Program-made: the position numbers and the translations under genes
Source: Branchiostoma belcheri
Taxonomy: Eukaryota > Chordata > Leptocardii > Amphioxiformes > Branchiostomatidae
Assembly: GCF_001625305.1 (NCBI RefSeq)
Contig: NW_017804353.1
Coordinates: 2,108,485 to 2,172,484 of the forward strand
Length of the DNA: 64,000 bases
Direction of reading: 5' to 3'
Notes under the pieces: generated by a model
What the model saw: the letters and a program-made list of their open reading frames with translations, nothing else
Database searches by the model: none
Told to the model about the DNA's origin: nothing
In this document: positions 25,740-38,405 of the stretch, piece by piece
How the letters are laid out: every line of letters starts with the position of its first letter
How positions within the stretch are numbered: position 1 is the first letter of the stretch

Positions 25740-28320
25740 CGAAAACCATGTATATATAGCAGTCTGTTTGATTTTCTTTAGAGACAATGATTTCATGTTC
25801 AAGGCTTAACGCCCTTCTGATGTCCAATTAATTACCATTCTTGCAGAAAGTGACCAACAAAAGTGCATTTGGGTAGGTTCAAATTTTCTTATGTGTTGGA
25901 AGATAAAATTTATCCATTCGTCACAAAAAATAATAGTGTTAAATGGTAAGCTGTTTTATCACCTATTATCACTTCTCAACTACTTGATATCTTCGTGATT
26001 TCTTTTACACCTTTGCCAACTGCTTGGTTAAAAGTTCTCTGGAACTAAAAACTTTAGGCATAGGTTTCTTAGAACAATACACAGACTGATTCGAAGAAAC
26101 CACCATGGGGAATTGTTTTCATAAAGGCACACGTGTTTCAGTTGTGCGAACGACCGTTGAAGTCAACGGTATTTTAGATAAAAAAATTGTCTCACGCGGA
26201 CTTCAAACGTCCTCTTTCAAGAAGCGAGTAAACATCGTGCTCGTACCGCTGGATTTTGGACTGTACTATTGGGGCTCAATCTTTAGACGACTCATACTTT
26301 TGTCAACTTTTAGACTTTGGGTCGGCTGATTCAAAAACTGTTTACTGAAAGATAACGGCTATTCAACTCTGCATTAGAGTTTCCGCCAAAGCTGCGTAGG
26401 TTCCCATGCCATTGAACAACTATTCTTTTGTCTCAATGTGACTGGTTAAAGGGATTTTATCGCGGTAAAACAGTACCAATAGAGTGAATTTGATCCATCC
26501 TAGTTTCGTACTATTGAGCTGAAAATGTTGCAGCTGATTGTAAATGTGTGTGGACATATTGAATACAAAGATAATTGAACGACCACATGATAGTATACTG
26601 GTATATATTCGATGGAGCGTTGTTACACGTGAGCTTCACGCCATTTTACAGAAAGCTTTGTGGCATGTCTAATTTATCAAGTCTACCTTTCCAGACCCAA
26701 GACTAGTTTATACAGTCGTTTAGGTTGGAGAAGTATGAAGAAGCATGATAAGGCGGCGCATATTTGACCCCAATATCTGAGTAGCTTCGAGAGGTCAAAA
26801 GGCTGAAGTGCATAATGATACGAATTAAGTCTGATTCAGTCAAAACAGGTTGTTTTTTACTGCTTTAGCCTGGAATTTAAAAACTTCCACATTTTGGGAA
26901 AGAGAAAACAAAATAATAACCGGGATGCCGGGTAGGCATTAATGCAGAAACTAATTGTAAGTAGTTTTTCCGGTTCCATTGCCACGTTTTTCCCGTGTGA
27001 ATGGATGAAAGTCTTCGTAACCTTTTTTTCTGCTAAATGTAGAAAATCTGACAACTTCCCTTTTTCTAGATCTTCTGATTTAAAGTCACAACGCGTCGGA
27101 GTGTGTTTTGTTTGTGAGTTTCCCACCAAATTGCGTAAACATGAGGTAGGCAATTAACAGCGAAGAACCAATAAGAACGAAGTAGATAACATCATAAACG
27201 AATACTTTTTTTAGAGAATCAGATAAATTCTCACCTTATTAACTCTGTTTCTTGTTAAACAACCCAAAGTTACCAGTCCTCACAGCGGAGTCTTGCACTG
27301 ACGCTTGACGACGACTGCTGTGCGCATGTGCGTTAAGTTCAAGAAGGTGCAGTGATATTTGCACGGACCAATCACGTGCCGCTAATAGCCTCTACCAGGC
27401 CTTCCTCAAGGGTCATGGACAGTCCCCACCAGACTAACACCGTGGGTCGCAAAACAGGAAAATTTAGACAAATTGGGGGAAATAATTGGTCATTTCAGAG
27501 GCGGAAATTAACCTTCCCGCGGACTGACTCTCCTGGACAATCATTCTTCCTTTTTTACTGAATTCTACGATTAGTACCCCCGTTAGATGGGCTAGTGACG
27601 GTTAGTCATGAATAAACTAGAATTTGGCAAAATAGTGTTAATAATGAGTCAGGGGAGTAAGATGCTGTTAGGGTAATATTTCTCCTACACTGATCGAGCA
27701 AATGCGAACTGCCCTTAGGTTGACAAACTGTTCTCCCCATATACAGCGTATACATGTAGTCTGGTAGAGACTATGTCCAAGTCCAAATTTCAGCACAACA
27801 CTACCCTAAGGTCAAGGGGCAGTATATCGTCACAAAGCTGACACTTTGATAGCTGAATGATCACTGTTCGAGTTTATGGCAAGAAAACAAAGGAGCAGCG
27901 TATAGTACAAGGCAGATTTAGATATAATCACAATACGGATATGGTGTTACAAACAGTAAGACAATGACTTCAGTTAATGTAGCTACGGCAAAAAAATTAA
28001 CAGTTTACTCTTCTGTTTAGAAAAACAGTTAGCATCCATCAAACTCTCTGAAAACACACTGAACGAGAATGCCGAAATATGGGGGTTAGTACCCATAGAA
28101 CGTTCTAAACTCAGATAGCACACATAAACTTGTAGGTAAGAACACATTGAATAAGATTTTAGTGGCCAAAACGCTGTCCAACAGTTCGGATAAAACTGAA
28201 TCTGAAAATCTGGTTTACCAAATGCAAAACAGGGTTAGTACCCAAGGCGCTATCCAAAAGCGATTTTGGAAACAAAAACTGAACTGAAATCGCAATGAGA
28301 CTCCGCTTAACAATGGACGT
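25740..28320. other. Intron 1 and 5' flank of copy 2, spacer to copy 3
   Basis: No further coding exon is seen. From about 25.85 to 27.9 kb the sequence is co-linear with 31.4-33.4 kb and in part with 38.6-39.95 kb, so it belongs to the duplicated unit. The ATG at 26105 in a good context (CCACCATGG) opens a 74-codon frame that is not conserved in copy 3, so I do not call a gene. Confidence 0.6.
27235..27380 (-). promoter_or_regulatory. Leader exon and promoter of four-pass copy 2
   Basis: The leader exon ends AGAAACAGAGTTAATAAG with donor GTGAGA at 27234. Upstream on the coding strand are a TGCGCATGTGCG site (27321-27332), and CACGTG (27373-27378) directly adjoining CCAAT (27368-27372, plus-strand reading). 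This block is nearly identical to those of copies 3 and 4. Confidence 0.65.
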
Positions 28321-28329
28321 CCATGAACC

Positions 28330-29520
28330 CTACTCCTCCACGGCACTGTTGTTGGCCTTAGCGTACAGCATGCCGAGTTCGGCGGCGGGGAGGGTCACCA
28401 TCTGCCCGTCGTTCCCTGAGGTCCCGCCCGCCGGCACGGAGGTGCGGGGCCTGAAATATCAGCAAAAGAAACAAACAATTAGGCTTCGGCGAAAATAAAA
28501 TGAATGAAGTAATGACGACCTTTATTGCACATTTTTGCCACACTGGGCTAAGTACAGGTCAAAACAAGACATGATGAAAAGATACATACAAAATAAAACT
28601 AGCTAGCATTACAAATAAACAGAAGCTGGGTGTACATGGGTATCTTATAGAAATGTTGCCGTATCTTAGAAATAGTAGTTTTATGGCTTTCTTACATTTG
28701 GGCAAAGCCATGGGACGGCCTGGACATGGGAGCAGGTACAGCGGGCTGCTGTATGGGGGTGGGGAACGCCACCATTGGCATGGGGACCACCTGTGGCAAA
28801 AAAAGGACAGGATTAGTACCTCCACGTCAAAAAAAGTAACTCAAGCAACTGGATATGGACACTAGTGTCACTGACGAAAGGTAGTGGAAGATACCTGAAA
28901 CGCCTGACCGTTTCCAAAATCATATCCAGTTGCCTGAGTAACTGTTTTTGGCGTATCTTCTTACCTGGATGTCTAACCTTTACCGACGTATTAGTACCTC
29001 TACTTTGTTAATAATGAGCCACATGTAATGTCTTAATAACGGTTCGAGTTGTAAACGTTATGCTAGAGGAATATTTGCTTCATTGATGCGACGGGTTCTT
29101 CTTTTTACGAAAAAGAGCAAATGAGTGTTTTGACCATTTGCTACTGATTATTTAGTATGAGTATTTAGATACAATATTAAAAGCCACGTACGTTTAATAT
29201 GATAATAATTACAATGCAGGACGAACATAACGTAAGGTGCAGTACCCCCAGTCCTCATTGAAAGAAGTGATCAATACCTGATTGGCAGCAGGCTGGTCGT
29301 ACGAACCGCCACAGCAGCACACAGAAGCCGTTGCTACGGAGAGGATGAACTGCAAGCCCCCGATAGCGGCAAGGGTGCACTCCAGGTAGAACATCATATG
29401 GCTCGCATAGGGATAATAGTAGTAATGGTAGTAAGGGTCGTAAATGCCATAGAACCAGTCCCAGTAGTTCTGCAAATGATATCATTTCAAAATAGAAATA
29501 TATGTTATCTAATTATGTCA

Positions 29521-29577
<57 letters not shown>

Positions 29578-31136
29578 TACATACATACATATATACAAAC
29601 AAACACACACACACACATACATACATATATACAAACAAACACACATACACGCACATACGAGTACACACACACACGCGCGCGTGCGCGCGCGCTACCAAAA
29701 ACTTACCATACCATAACTTTCTGTCGAAGGTAATAAAAAAGTCACCACGGGGACGTTCTTACAAAAAGGAGACACCATAACTTTACCCGACTGTTGGAGA
29801 CAAGCCAGCTGGCTACGAATTCTCATGTCGTCAATGTTGTATTAGTAGTCCACTGTGTAATGTTGTATTGGTCATACATATTTATACCTATTTATTATAT
29901 GATTGATATTTCAAAATGTTACCTGCATAGCGCTTATCGCTGAAACAGAAGCCAGTCCAGGTGCGAAGATGAAAGTGTTGAGCAGGGCCATGGTTTGGGT
30001 AGCGCCAATCTGAAGTGAAGGAGCGTGTCAACATTTAACAACACAGAACACAGGGTAATAGTCTAAAACAACAAATTTTCGATTGTAGGAGAAGCAGTAC
30101 TATGCAAAAAATCCGTATATATTGGAATTTAGTTATTATATAACCTTGTTTACGGTATATACCGTTTTACATTTGCATCAGCGATAAAAAAATCACCAAT
30201 GTCTGGCATGCTCATTGTTTGTTGTATGGTATCGAAACTCCACTAATGGACACTCTATTTCATTATGATTTCTCAACCGGGGGGGATTTGAAATTCTCGA
30301 CTGGTACATTTAGTTATACATTTTCCTCCAATGTAACAAACAATTTTCCGTAGCGAGGATGATGGCGGTCGTCACGCTTACCTTACAACCAACAGTTCTC
30401 CCCTCACTGATGGAAGCCGCCAGACTGCCTGCTATCAGGAACTACATGTGAACATGAGGCATGATAACGTTACAGATTCAGGACATGTACATACATGTAT
30501 ATTACACAAAACGAATTCGTGTTAATTTCATAACTCATTCACTGCATGAAACGTTGGATTAAGCAATGGTAGAAAAGTCAGATAATGTTAAGTTTGTATA
30601 CAGTACCTGACTTTACAATAGTATGGTGATTTATACTGAATTTCAGGAATAAGACTAGCCAAATTACAGCAAAGGCGTGGCATAACGTTCGTTAAACTTC
30701 TCAACATATCAACCTCCTATTGATGACAGAGTATCCCATTCCCTTTACAATTAAAACGCCAAATATCATTTGCGTAGACACTTGACCTATGTTTGTGCAA
30801 AATATCTCATTAATCTTAATACATAGGCTGTCAATGATGCATAACCGTGACATTTGTACATTTAGACACTAGCTTTGAAGAACACTTTACTTTGAGAAAA
30901 ACATGCAGCGCAGCTACTGAGAGGCGAGTTAAATAAATATACGAAAAACATTTCCTTACAAATAAACCTGTCCAAGTGCCGGTAGCTAGCATGTAGAGAC
31001 GGAAACGGTGACCGAAGAGCCAGGTGGAAGAAATGCCCATGGCCAGATCGCCGCCCCCCAGCCCCATGGCAGCGAGTCCCAGGAAGATCTGCACGCCACC
31101 CAGGCCGCGGGCAGCGCCGTACGGGAAACCGGCCAT
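28330..31136 (-). CDS. Four-pass membrane protein, MS4A/CD20-like, copy 3
   Basis: Six coding exons: 31136-30960, 30441-30382, 30009-29923, 29469-29278, 28790-28696, 28450-28330 (stop TAG). Splice positions and phases match copy 2. Exon 1 reads [20 protein letters not shown]; exon 2 [20 protein letters not shown]; exon 3 [18 protein letters not shown]; exon 4 has a very tyrosine-rich extracellular stretch ([17 protein letters not shown]) followed by the fourth hydrophobic segment and [14 protein letters not shown]; the tail ends [17 protein letters not shown]. The extracellular loop differs strongly from copy 2 while the rest is almost unchanged, suggesting that the loop is the variable, possibly ligand- or partner-facing part. 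The leader exon ends at 32787. Confidence 0.8.
28835..28943. repeat. Short fold-back (MITE-like) repeat
   Basis: Inverted arms of 23 bases at 28835-28857 and 28921-28943 match with two mismatches (core GCAACTGGATATG / CATATCCAGTTGC), with a further internal palindrome ACACTAGTGT. It sits in the intron between exons 4 and 5 of copy 3 and is absent from the matching introns of copies 2 and 4, so it inserted after duplication. Confidence 0.6.
29521..29695. repeat. CA / CATA / CAAA microsatellite
   Basis: Pure (CA)n changes into (CATA)n, (CAAA)n and finally a GCGC-rich alternating tract, in the intron between exons 3 and 4 of four-pass copy 3. Alternating purine-pyrimidine throughout most of the tract. 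Confidence 0.95.
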
Positions 31137-32786
31137 TTTGTGATCTGCTTGAAACGCCAAACACGAAAAACAGGTATATAGAAGTCTGTTATTTTGATAA
31201 GGGTTCAAGGCTTTTTCGATGTCAAACATAAAATCATAAAATCATTCTTGCGGTAGGCCACCAACAAAAGTGTTCACATCGACGGCTGGTGAGATAAGAC
31301 AACAGCAAGTTTGCAAGTGAATACACATCGTACACCTTTTTTCACCACCACAGAAATTGAGTGTAGCCCTTTTTTGCCAACATGAAAATAAAACAAGGAC
31401 AGGTTCATTATAGTGAATTTTGTGCGTTTTCTTTTGAGCTGACCAACAACAAAAGTGTTAGATGCATACAGTAAGCTGTTTTTATCTCAACTTGCTATCT
31501 TCGGGATTTCTTTTACACCTTTGCCAACTCCTTGCTTCAATGATGTCTGGGATTTTAAAAAATAGGTATACATGTATCACGAGTAGGTTTCTTAGAACAA
31601 TACACCGACTGATTCTGAGAAAAAAACCATGGTTTGTTTCATGACGGCCTGCGCATTTCAGTTGTGCAAACGACCGTTAGAAGCCAAAGGTATTTTAAAT
31701 AAAAGAGGACGTTTGAAGTCCGCGTGAGGCAATTTTTAAAGTCCAGAGCAAACATCGTGCTCGTAACTCTGGATTCTGGACTGTATTTGGGCTCAATCAA
31801 TCTTCAGACAACTCATACTTTGTCAACTTTCAGACTTTGGGTCGGCTGATTCAAAAACTGTTTACTGAACGTGAAAGATAACAGCTAGCGCTATTCAACT
31901 CTGCATTAGAGTTTCCGCCAAAGCTGCGGAGGTTCCCATGCCATTGAACAACTATTCTTTTATCTTCATCATGTTTCTGGTTGAACATATAGAGCGCATT
32001 TGATCCACCCCAGTTTCCTACTATTTAGCTGAAAAATGTTGCAGCTGATTTTAAATCAATAATCTGTGTGTGCTGAGTGGTGGTGGTGGAAATATTGATT
32101 ACAAATATAATTGTAGGGCTAATTGAAGGAGTGTTTCTGCGCGCGAGCTTCGCGCCGTTCCTAAGTTTTACAGAAAGCTTGTTGGCATGTCCAATTTATC
32201 AAGTCTACCTTTCCAGACCCTAATCTACAGTTTATACAGTAGTTTAGGTTGGAGAAGTATGAACAAACACGATAAGACGGCGCGTATTTGACCGTTTTAT
32301 CTGATAGCGTCGAGGGGTTTAAAGGGCTAAAGTACATAATGATAAGAATTAAGTCTGATTCAGTCAAAACAGGTTGTTTTTTTACTGTTTGATTTGTCTA
32401 GGATTTGAAAACTTCCACATGTTGGAAAAAACAAATCCACAAATAATTGGGAAGACGGGTAGCAATACTAGTGAGACTAATTGAAAGTAATTTTTATGCT
32501 GCCATGGCAACCACGTTTTTCTCGTGTGAATGGATAAGAATATTTGAGTCTTTCTTGCCTTTTTTTCTGCTTAATGTAGAAAACGTCTGAGTTTTCCATG
32601 TCAGTACTTTTAGATTAGTGCACATGGAGTCATAGCGCATCGGATTGGGATAGACCATAGTGAATTCCTCATCAAATAGCATGAACCGATAGGCCCTTAA
32701 ACGGTGAACACAGTGAACGAACAATAATAATAAAGTGGAAAACACCATAAACAAAAATTTGATCATGTATCAGGTAAATTTCTTAC

Positions 32787-32930
32787 CTTGTAACTCTGTT
32801 TCTTGTTAAACAACGCAATCGGAGCCGCTTCTAACTGGTTTACTGGTTACTGACGCTTGACGACAGCACTGTGCGCATGTGCGTTAAGTTCAAGAAGGTG
32901 AAGTGCTTGCACGGACCAATCACGTGTTAC
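32787..32930 (-). promoter_or_regulatory. Leader exon and promoter of four-pass copy 3
   Basis: The leader exon ends AACAAGAAACAGAGTTACAAG-like sequence with donor GTAAGA at 32786. TGCGCATGTGCG lies at 32872-32883 and CCAAT-CACGTG at 32916-32926 (plus-strand reading), in the same order and spacing class as in copies 2 and 4. Confidence 0.65.
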
Positions 32931-34487
32931 TAATAGCCTCTACCAGGCCTTCCTGAAGGGTCATGGACAGCCTCCACCAGACTAACACCGCGGGTTAAAA
33001 ATAGTAAAACAGCCAAATACATGTATGTGAAATAATTGATAATTTCAGAGGGGAAATTAACAACTGACTCTCTTGGCCAATTATTCTTCCCTTTATAGCA
33101 TTGTGCCCCGGTTAGATGGGCTGGTAAAGGCTAGTCATTAATAAATTGAATAGAATTCAGCAGAAGTATGTAAATAATTAGCCAGGGGAGTAAGCTGCTG
33201 TAAGGGTAATATTTCTCCTTGACTGCGCGGAAAAATGCAAACTACTCTCAGGATGGCAAATTATTCTCCCCACATCCAGCGTAGTTACAAGTGGTCTGGT
33301 AGAGACTATCAAAGTCCAAATTTCAGCACAACACTAGCATAAGGTCAAGGGGCAATATATCGCCACGAAGCTGACACATTGATCGCTGAATGAACGTTGT
33401 TCACGTTTAATATAATTAGAAAACAACCGAGTAGCGTATAGTTCAAGACAGATTTAGATATAATCACAATATGGATATAGCGAATTGGCCTTGACCTTGT
33501 TGACCCAAGTGTTCGTTTTATAGAACTGCAAACAAGTCAGACTTTGTACAAATTGTGTTTTAGTTGTACACAGAGCACTTTTCTGTAATCCAGCTTTTAC
33601 TGCTGTGTGCAGAATACTTCGTGAAAGTATTTTGGCCGATAAGACATTTTTGGGTTGGAGTATATGCATAGAGGCTTGGCACTGTGTTTAGATAACATAC
33701 ATATTAGCAAAACCAAGGAAAGAAAAATTTTACTTTTTTTGAAGATTACTAGTACTTCTATTTTGTAATATTTGTATGTGTCAGCTTGAAGAAAACAGCC
33801 AATCATAATTCAATAAAACTCATTAATCATACATGGTATCAAAATTTTTATTACCACAAACTATCTATATAGACTAGTTAGTAAAATGTATTTAGCTTTA
33901 CAACACAAGTCAGTTCAAGCATGAAAAAATGCCAGTAATTTAGACTCTTAAGTTATCTTAAATATCTACTAAATATCTATCTTAAATATATTTACAAATA
34001 CATATAATATGACATTAAGACACCATGATAGTAGGAAATATTAAAGACTACAGTTTCTAAAAGTATTTTAAAAATTCTCTTCATTTACACCTGAAATGTA
34101 GATCGAGTAACAAACTTGCAGTAGAGGTTTTAACATGGTAACCTTAAAATTGGTTTATGACTCGAGGTGTATAATCTCCAATGCTTCATGCATGATAATC
34201 AGAGTCCTATGACAGAAAAGGCAGTCCTGGAGCCTTGACAATGGTTTTGGAAAGTAAGACGCCATGCATTTTGTATTCAGTCTCACTTACATGATCACCT
34301 TTTACAAAATATTGCATGACAAATATAACTCAGCCAGTGTCGCCAGATTCACCAAATGCAAAGCAGGGTTGGTGCCAAAAACTCTTTCCAAAGGTGGTTA
34401 ACTTAAAACTGACTACACTAAAAACGTCAATAAGACAGTGCTGAACAATATGGGCTGGGCGACGTATGGTTGAAATGACACGTAAAT

Positions 34488-34570
34488 ATTCATTCATTCA
34501 TTCATTCATTCATTCATTCATTCATTCATTCATTCATTCATTCATTCATTCATTCATTCATTCATTCATT
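34488..34570. repeat. (ATTC)n microsatellite in 3' UTR of copy 4
   Basis: About 20 ATTC units end 12 bases from the stop codon of four-pass copy 4, so the repeat should be transcribed in its 3' untranslated region. Confidence 0.95.
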
Positions 34571-34581
34571 GTAAGTTGTAA

Positions 34582-37500
34582 CTACTCCTCCAGGGTAATG
34601 TTGTTGGCCTTAGCGTACAGCATGCCGAGTTCGGCGGCGGTGATGGTCACCATCTGCCCGTCGCCTCCTGTGGCTACGCCCGGTGGTCCCCTGGCCATGT
34701 TCCAATTGGGTCTGAAATATGAACAAAACAACACGTAGGCTTAAAAAAAATATACAAATCCTATTGACAGAAAAATTGTTAGGTAGAAGATAGGTTAGCA
34801 AGGCTTTGGAAAACCATAGATTATCTTCACAAGTTATGGAAAAGATATTTCATAAAATATTTTATTTCATATTGCTTTCTAAAAAGAGAATATCTGAAAA
34901 CACAATCAGAATGCCACGGATCTGATTGCGTTTTCAGTTCATTTTAAAAGATGTCAGTCTGTAAGTGGTAGCATTTTGTTATCCAACGTTTCCGCAAAGT
35001 CATACCTGGTTGCAGGCTGCTGTGAGGCGGTCTGGAAAGCCACCATCGGCATAGGGACAACCTGTGGCAAAAGGGAAATGGCCATTGTATCCGCTTCATT
35101 TAAATTGCGATTCTAGTCGAGATAATTGCATGTTATACAAGATGTAGAGTCCACGTAAAGGACAGCACTAAGAAACAAAGCGACATTCTTATATCAATGT
35201 TAAGATGTGTTTAGATAAGTGCAATTGCATTTTTGAAAGCAAAGGCATGTACGTCCTCCTGACTAAGACTATCTGGATACAATATTTGTATACAAACTAA
35301 TTCCTGAATGCAGTACTTACAGTTTTCATTGACAAAATCTCACCTGGTTGGCAGCAGGCTGGTCGTACGAACCGCCACAGCAGCACACAGACGCCGTTGC
35401 TATGGAGAAGATGAACTCCAAGCATCCAACAACGGCAAGGGTGCTCTCCAGATAGGTCATCACACCGAGCTCAGGGTAATAATAGGTGCCATATGGAGGG
35501 TTATGGTCGGGAACGCCGTATAACCACTCCCAGTGGTTCTGCAAATGATATCAAAACAATGTTTGTGTGTGCTATGTAAGTATGTCAGCCATTGATAGCA
35601 CAATTCAGAATTCGTGACCCTAGTCCTAGTATGTACTGATTATGAGTTTGCGCTGTATTCTGAATTAATACGCAGCTGATTCTGAAACAATATACCGTGT
35701 GTGCCTTGTATTTTTTTTACAAAACATTTCACTAAATACATGTATTACCATGGCAACGCTGAACCCCGAAACAGAAGCCAGTCCAGGTGCGAAGACGACA
35801 GCGTTGAGCAGAGACATGGTTTGGGCCGCACCGATCTGAAATTAAGGACAGTTGCTATATATGTTACAGACCACAAGGTAAAAATCTAAAACAACAAGAT
35901 TGCATTTACAGTATAGACCGCTTTACATTGCAACTTTAGTGATAAATAATCACCAATGTCTGGTATGCTCATGGTTTGTTGTATGTTTCTATAACTCCGT
36001 ACTGATGGACCTCACCTCACCTCACCGGTCCCATATCAGACTGTCCTGCCGTCGGGTCAATTAAACTGTCAACCAGACTTAATAATGTGAGTGTACAGTG
36101 TACTCACCATACAACCAGCAGTTCTCCCCTCCCTGATGGAAGCTGCCAGACTGCCTGCTATCAGGAACTAAGCATGAAGCAAGAGAACGTGACAGATTTA
36201 GTGGTCTTGACAGGGACTACAGACGCCATGTACAAAATTTACAGGTTCACTGCACAGGGAACGTTCCCCTAGCTAGCTCTTTTCGACAGGCAATATGAAA
36301 AGTGGACCACAACTTAAAGGTATGTCTGAGTGGCAAAACTGAATTTTCAAAGTCAATTTTTTGGTAATTCTTTCAATGTAGTAAGTTGAATCCTAGCTAT
36401 TCCAAATTACATTGATATCTCTGGGGTAAAAATGAGATGTGCTTGTTTTGTAGCGTAGGCTGTCGCTTCTGGTTACAGCTACATTATATTCATACTAGGC
36501 GTTACCCGTAAATAAGAGGTGCCTCACGTAGCTTGTTTTGGGGCTATTTCAAATGGTTAAAGTTTGAAATGATGACGAAAATGTGTTCAGAAATGACAGT
36601 AAATGTCAATATCATACAGGTGTCCTCATCCTGAGTTTTTTGTTTTGATTTGCCGCCCTGAAATAGAATTTAATACCTTTAATGTCACGTTTTAAGGTAA
36701 CGTCGGCGACGATATTAATATCATAGAGTGCATCACGATTAATAATCTATCATGTCGAATTAGATATGATTCGTTTCAGAAATATAATGAGGAGTCACAA
36801 GATAAAAAGCTGTCTCTCCTGTTGCTGTTTGCGACGGCTGGAAACACAGGAAACACTAGAGTTCCCCGATCTCATACCTTCGCCAAATGATGTTAATCTT
36901 TATGACTGACAAATTATAGATTAGATTATTCCCCCCTGATTTAAGAAATAGGAACCTAATTTTCATGAATTATATCATTTTATCATAATCTCAACCAAAA
37001 GACAGTCTTATATTAACAAACAATGCATTCTAGCATTTCCTAATAAATTATGCAAATGAGGTCCTGATTTGAATAAATTATGTTTGATGATGTTCACCTC
37101 AATTTAACTTTCAAATACCACAAGTATGAAATTCCAGGCAGTTATCATTACATAATTATAAAATTTTCTCATTAATTATGCAAATTAGGTCATTATTAAC
37201 ATAATCAATATCTTCCCGTGTTTCTCTCGTTGTCAATTACCAATGTCACAAGCTTCAATTGTCCTATCATGGAATGCAGATGATTTATAGAATTTCCTCA
37301 TAAATTATGCAAATTACATCCATATTTGCATAATTGTCACATAATTATATTAAGGATCACGTAAGCTACCTACATACCAAAAACCACAACGATCCGTCAA
37401 CTGGTTCTTGAGTTATCCCCTTTTGAATATTTTCAAGAATATATCCCTGCAGTTCCAGAGCAAGCCGCTAGGGGGCCTAAACTCACGTCACTTCTTCCCC

Positions 37501-38405
37501 AGCACAAGAGCTACCTACCATCCAAATTTCATCACCATAGCATGTCTAGATCATGAGATATCAAAACCGGAAGTTCAGCTGCAATACCATAACAAGCCGC
37601 TAGGGGGTCCAAAATCTGATCATTTTGAGGTCTCATCAAGACCTACCCACCTACCAAGTATCAAGACAATCCATCAAGGCCTTCTCAAGTTATCGTGTTT
37701 ACAGACAGACACACACACACACAAACACACACATACACGAACGCCCCTGAAAACATAACCTTCTTGGCGAAGGTAACTAGTGTGAAGTACCTATAATGCG
37801 TCCTTCATAAGATATACTTAATTTTATCAGGGATCACTTTTTCTCGAAAATTCTGATACCAAGCTTGAACAAAAATGCCTGTCAATTTAGCGTTGCCGAC
37901 CGTCCTGAATTTACCGTTAAGCGTTGCCGGCCCTGATGAATTTACCGTTGACCGTTGCCAGGACCTCCCCATGCAATCCCTTAAATATAATCTACATATT
38001 CTAGAGATTCTGTTACCCTTACGATTAGTAGACTTGTCACATGTAAAGATGCATATCATGAAATCTCTAAATATGGCAACTAGCATTGAAGAACACTTTT
38101 ATATATAGTTCAATAGGACAACAATGTAGGGTTCAGTGCAAAGTTCAGTCTATTGTGCCAACTTATCATTAGAGGGGAGTTGAATAAATACGTAAAACAA
38201 TATGTAAGCTTCTTACAAATAGGCCTGTCCAGATGCCAGTACCTAGCACGCCGAGAAAAAACCGGCCGTTGTATCCGACGTATCTGGGGCCGGGGAATGA
38301 AAGGCTCATGGCCAGATCGCCGCCCCCCAGCCCCATGGCAGCGATTCCCAAGAAAATCTGCATGCCGCCCAGACCTCGGACAGCGCCGTACGGAAAACCG
38401 GCCAT
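34582..38405 (-). CDS. Four-pass membrane protein, MS4A/CD20-like, copy 4
   Basis: Six coding exons: 38405-38217, 36167-36108, 35834-35749, 35538-35344, 35061-35006, 34711-34582 (stop TAG). Exon 1 reads [20 protein letters not shown] and has a slightly longer first loop (FPGPRYVGYNGRFF). Exon 2 is [20 protein letters not shown]. Exon 3 is IGAAQTMSLLNAVVFAPG. Exon 4 carries NHWEWLYGVPDHNPPYGTYY, the fourth hydrophobic segment and [14 protein letters not shown]. The tail ends [17 protein letters not shown]. Exon 5 is shorter than in copies 2 and 3 (no PSYGFAER block). Intron 1 is enlarged by the inverted element and its nested insertion. The leader exon ends at 39745. Confidence 0.8.
36695..37982 (+). 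repeat. Dispersed element, copy A (interrupted), inverted to 39.97-40.51 kb
   Basis: The left part (36695-36847: AACGTCGGCGACGATATTAA ... GTTGCTGTTTGCGACGGCTG) and the right part (37791-37982: TATAATGCGTCCTTCAT ... three GAATTTACCGTT-GCGTTGCC units ... GACCTCCCCATGCA) are together the reverse complement of the compact copy at 39965-40510. The two parts are separated by the insertion at 36848-37790. No open frame or terminal repeats identify its class. Confidence 0.75.
36848..37790. mobile_element. Nested 0.94-kb non-autonomous insertion with inverted termini
   Basis: Comparison with the uninterrupted copy at 40.0-40.5 kb defines this segment as an insertion. Near its ends it carries CCTTCGCCAA (36877-36886) and the inverted match TTGGCGAAGG (37764-37773), each next to TA, plus outer CACTAGAGTT / AACTAGTGTG blocks. 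Inside are diverged repeats with TAATTATGCAAAT (about 36.96-37.34 kb), CAAGCCGCTAGGGGG twice (37463 and 37594 region) and a CA microsatellite. No coding capacity. A MITE of TA-target type or a Helitron-like element would both fit. Confidence 0.6.

Larger units (their letters stand above)
31240..34581. other. Intron 1 and 5' flank of copy 3, spacer to copy 4
   Basis: No coding exon recognised. 31.4-33.4 kb is co-linear with the flank of copy 2. 33.45-34.3 kb is co-linear with 40.62-41.4 kb, and its last part (34.1-34.3 kb) resembles the 3' tail unit of the zinc-finger gene, marking the edge of a duplicated block. Short open frames here are not conserved between the copies. Confidence 0.6.

Noticed and set aside
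26105-26329. 74-codon frame with good start context
   Set aside because: Lies in intron 1 of four-pass copy 2 and is not kept in the paralogous intron of copy 3.
29521-29695. Repeat array that might suggest CRISPR or a His/Thr-rich protein
   Set aside because: Simple microsatellite with no spacers; the organism is an animal.
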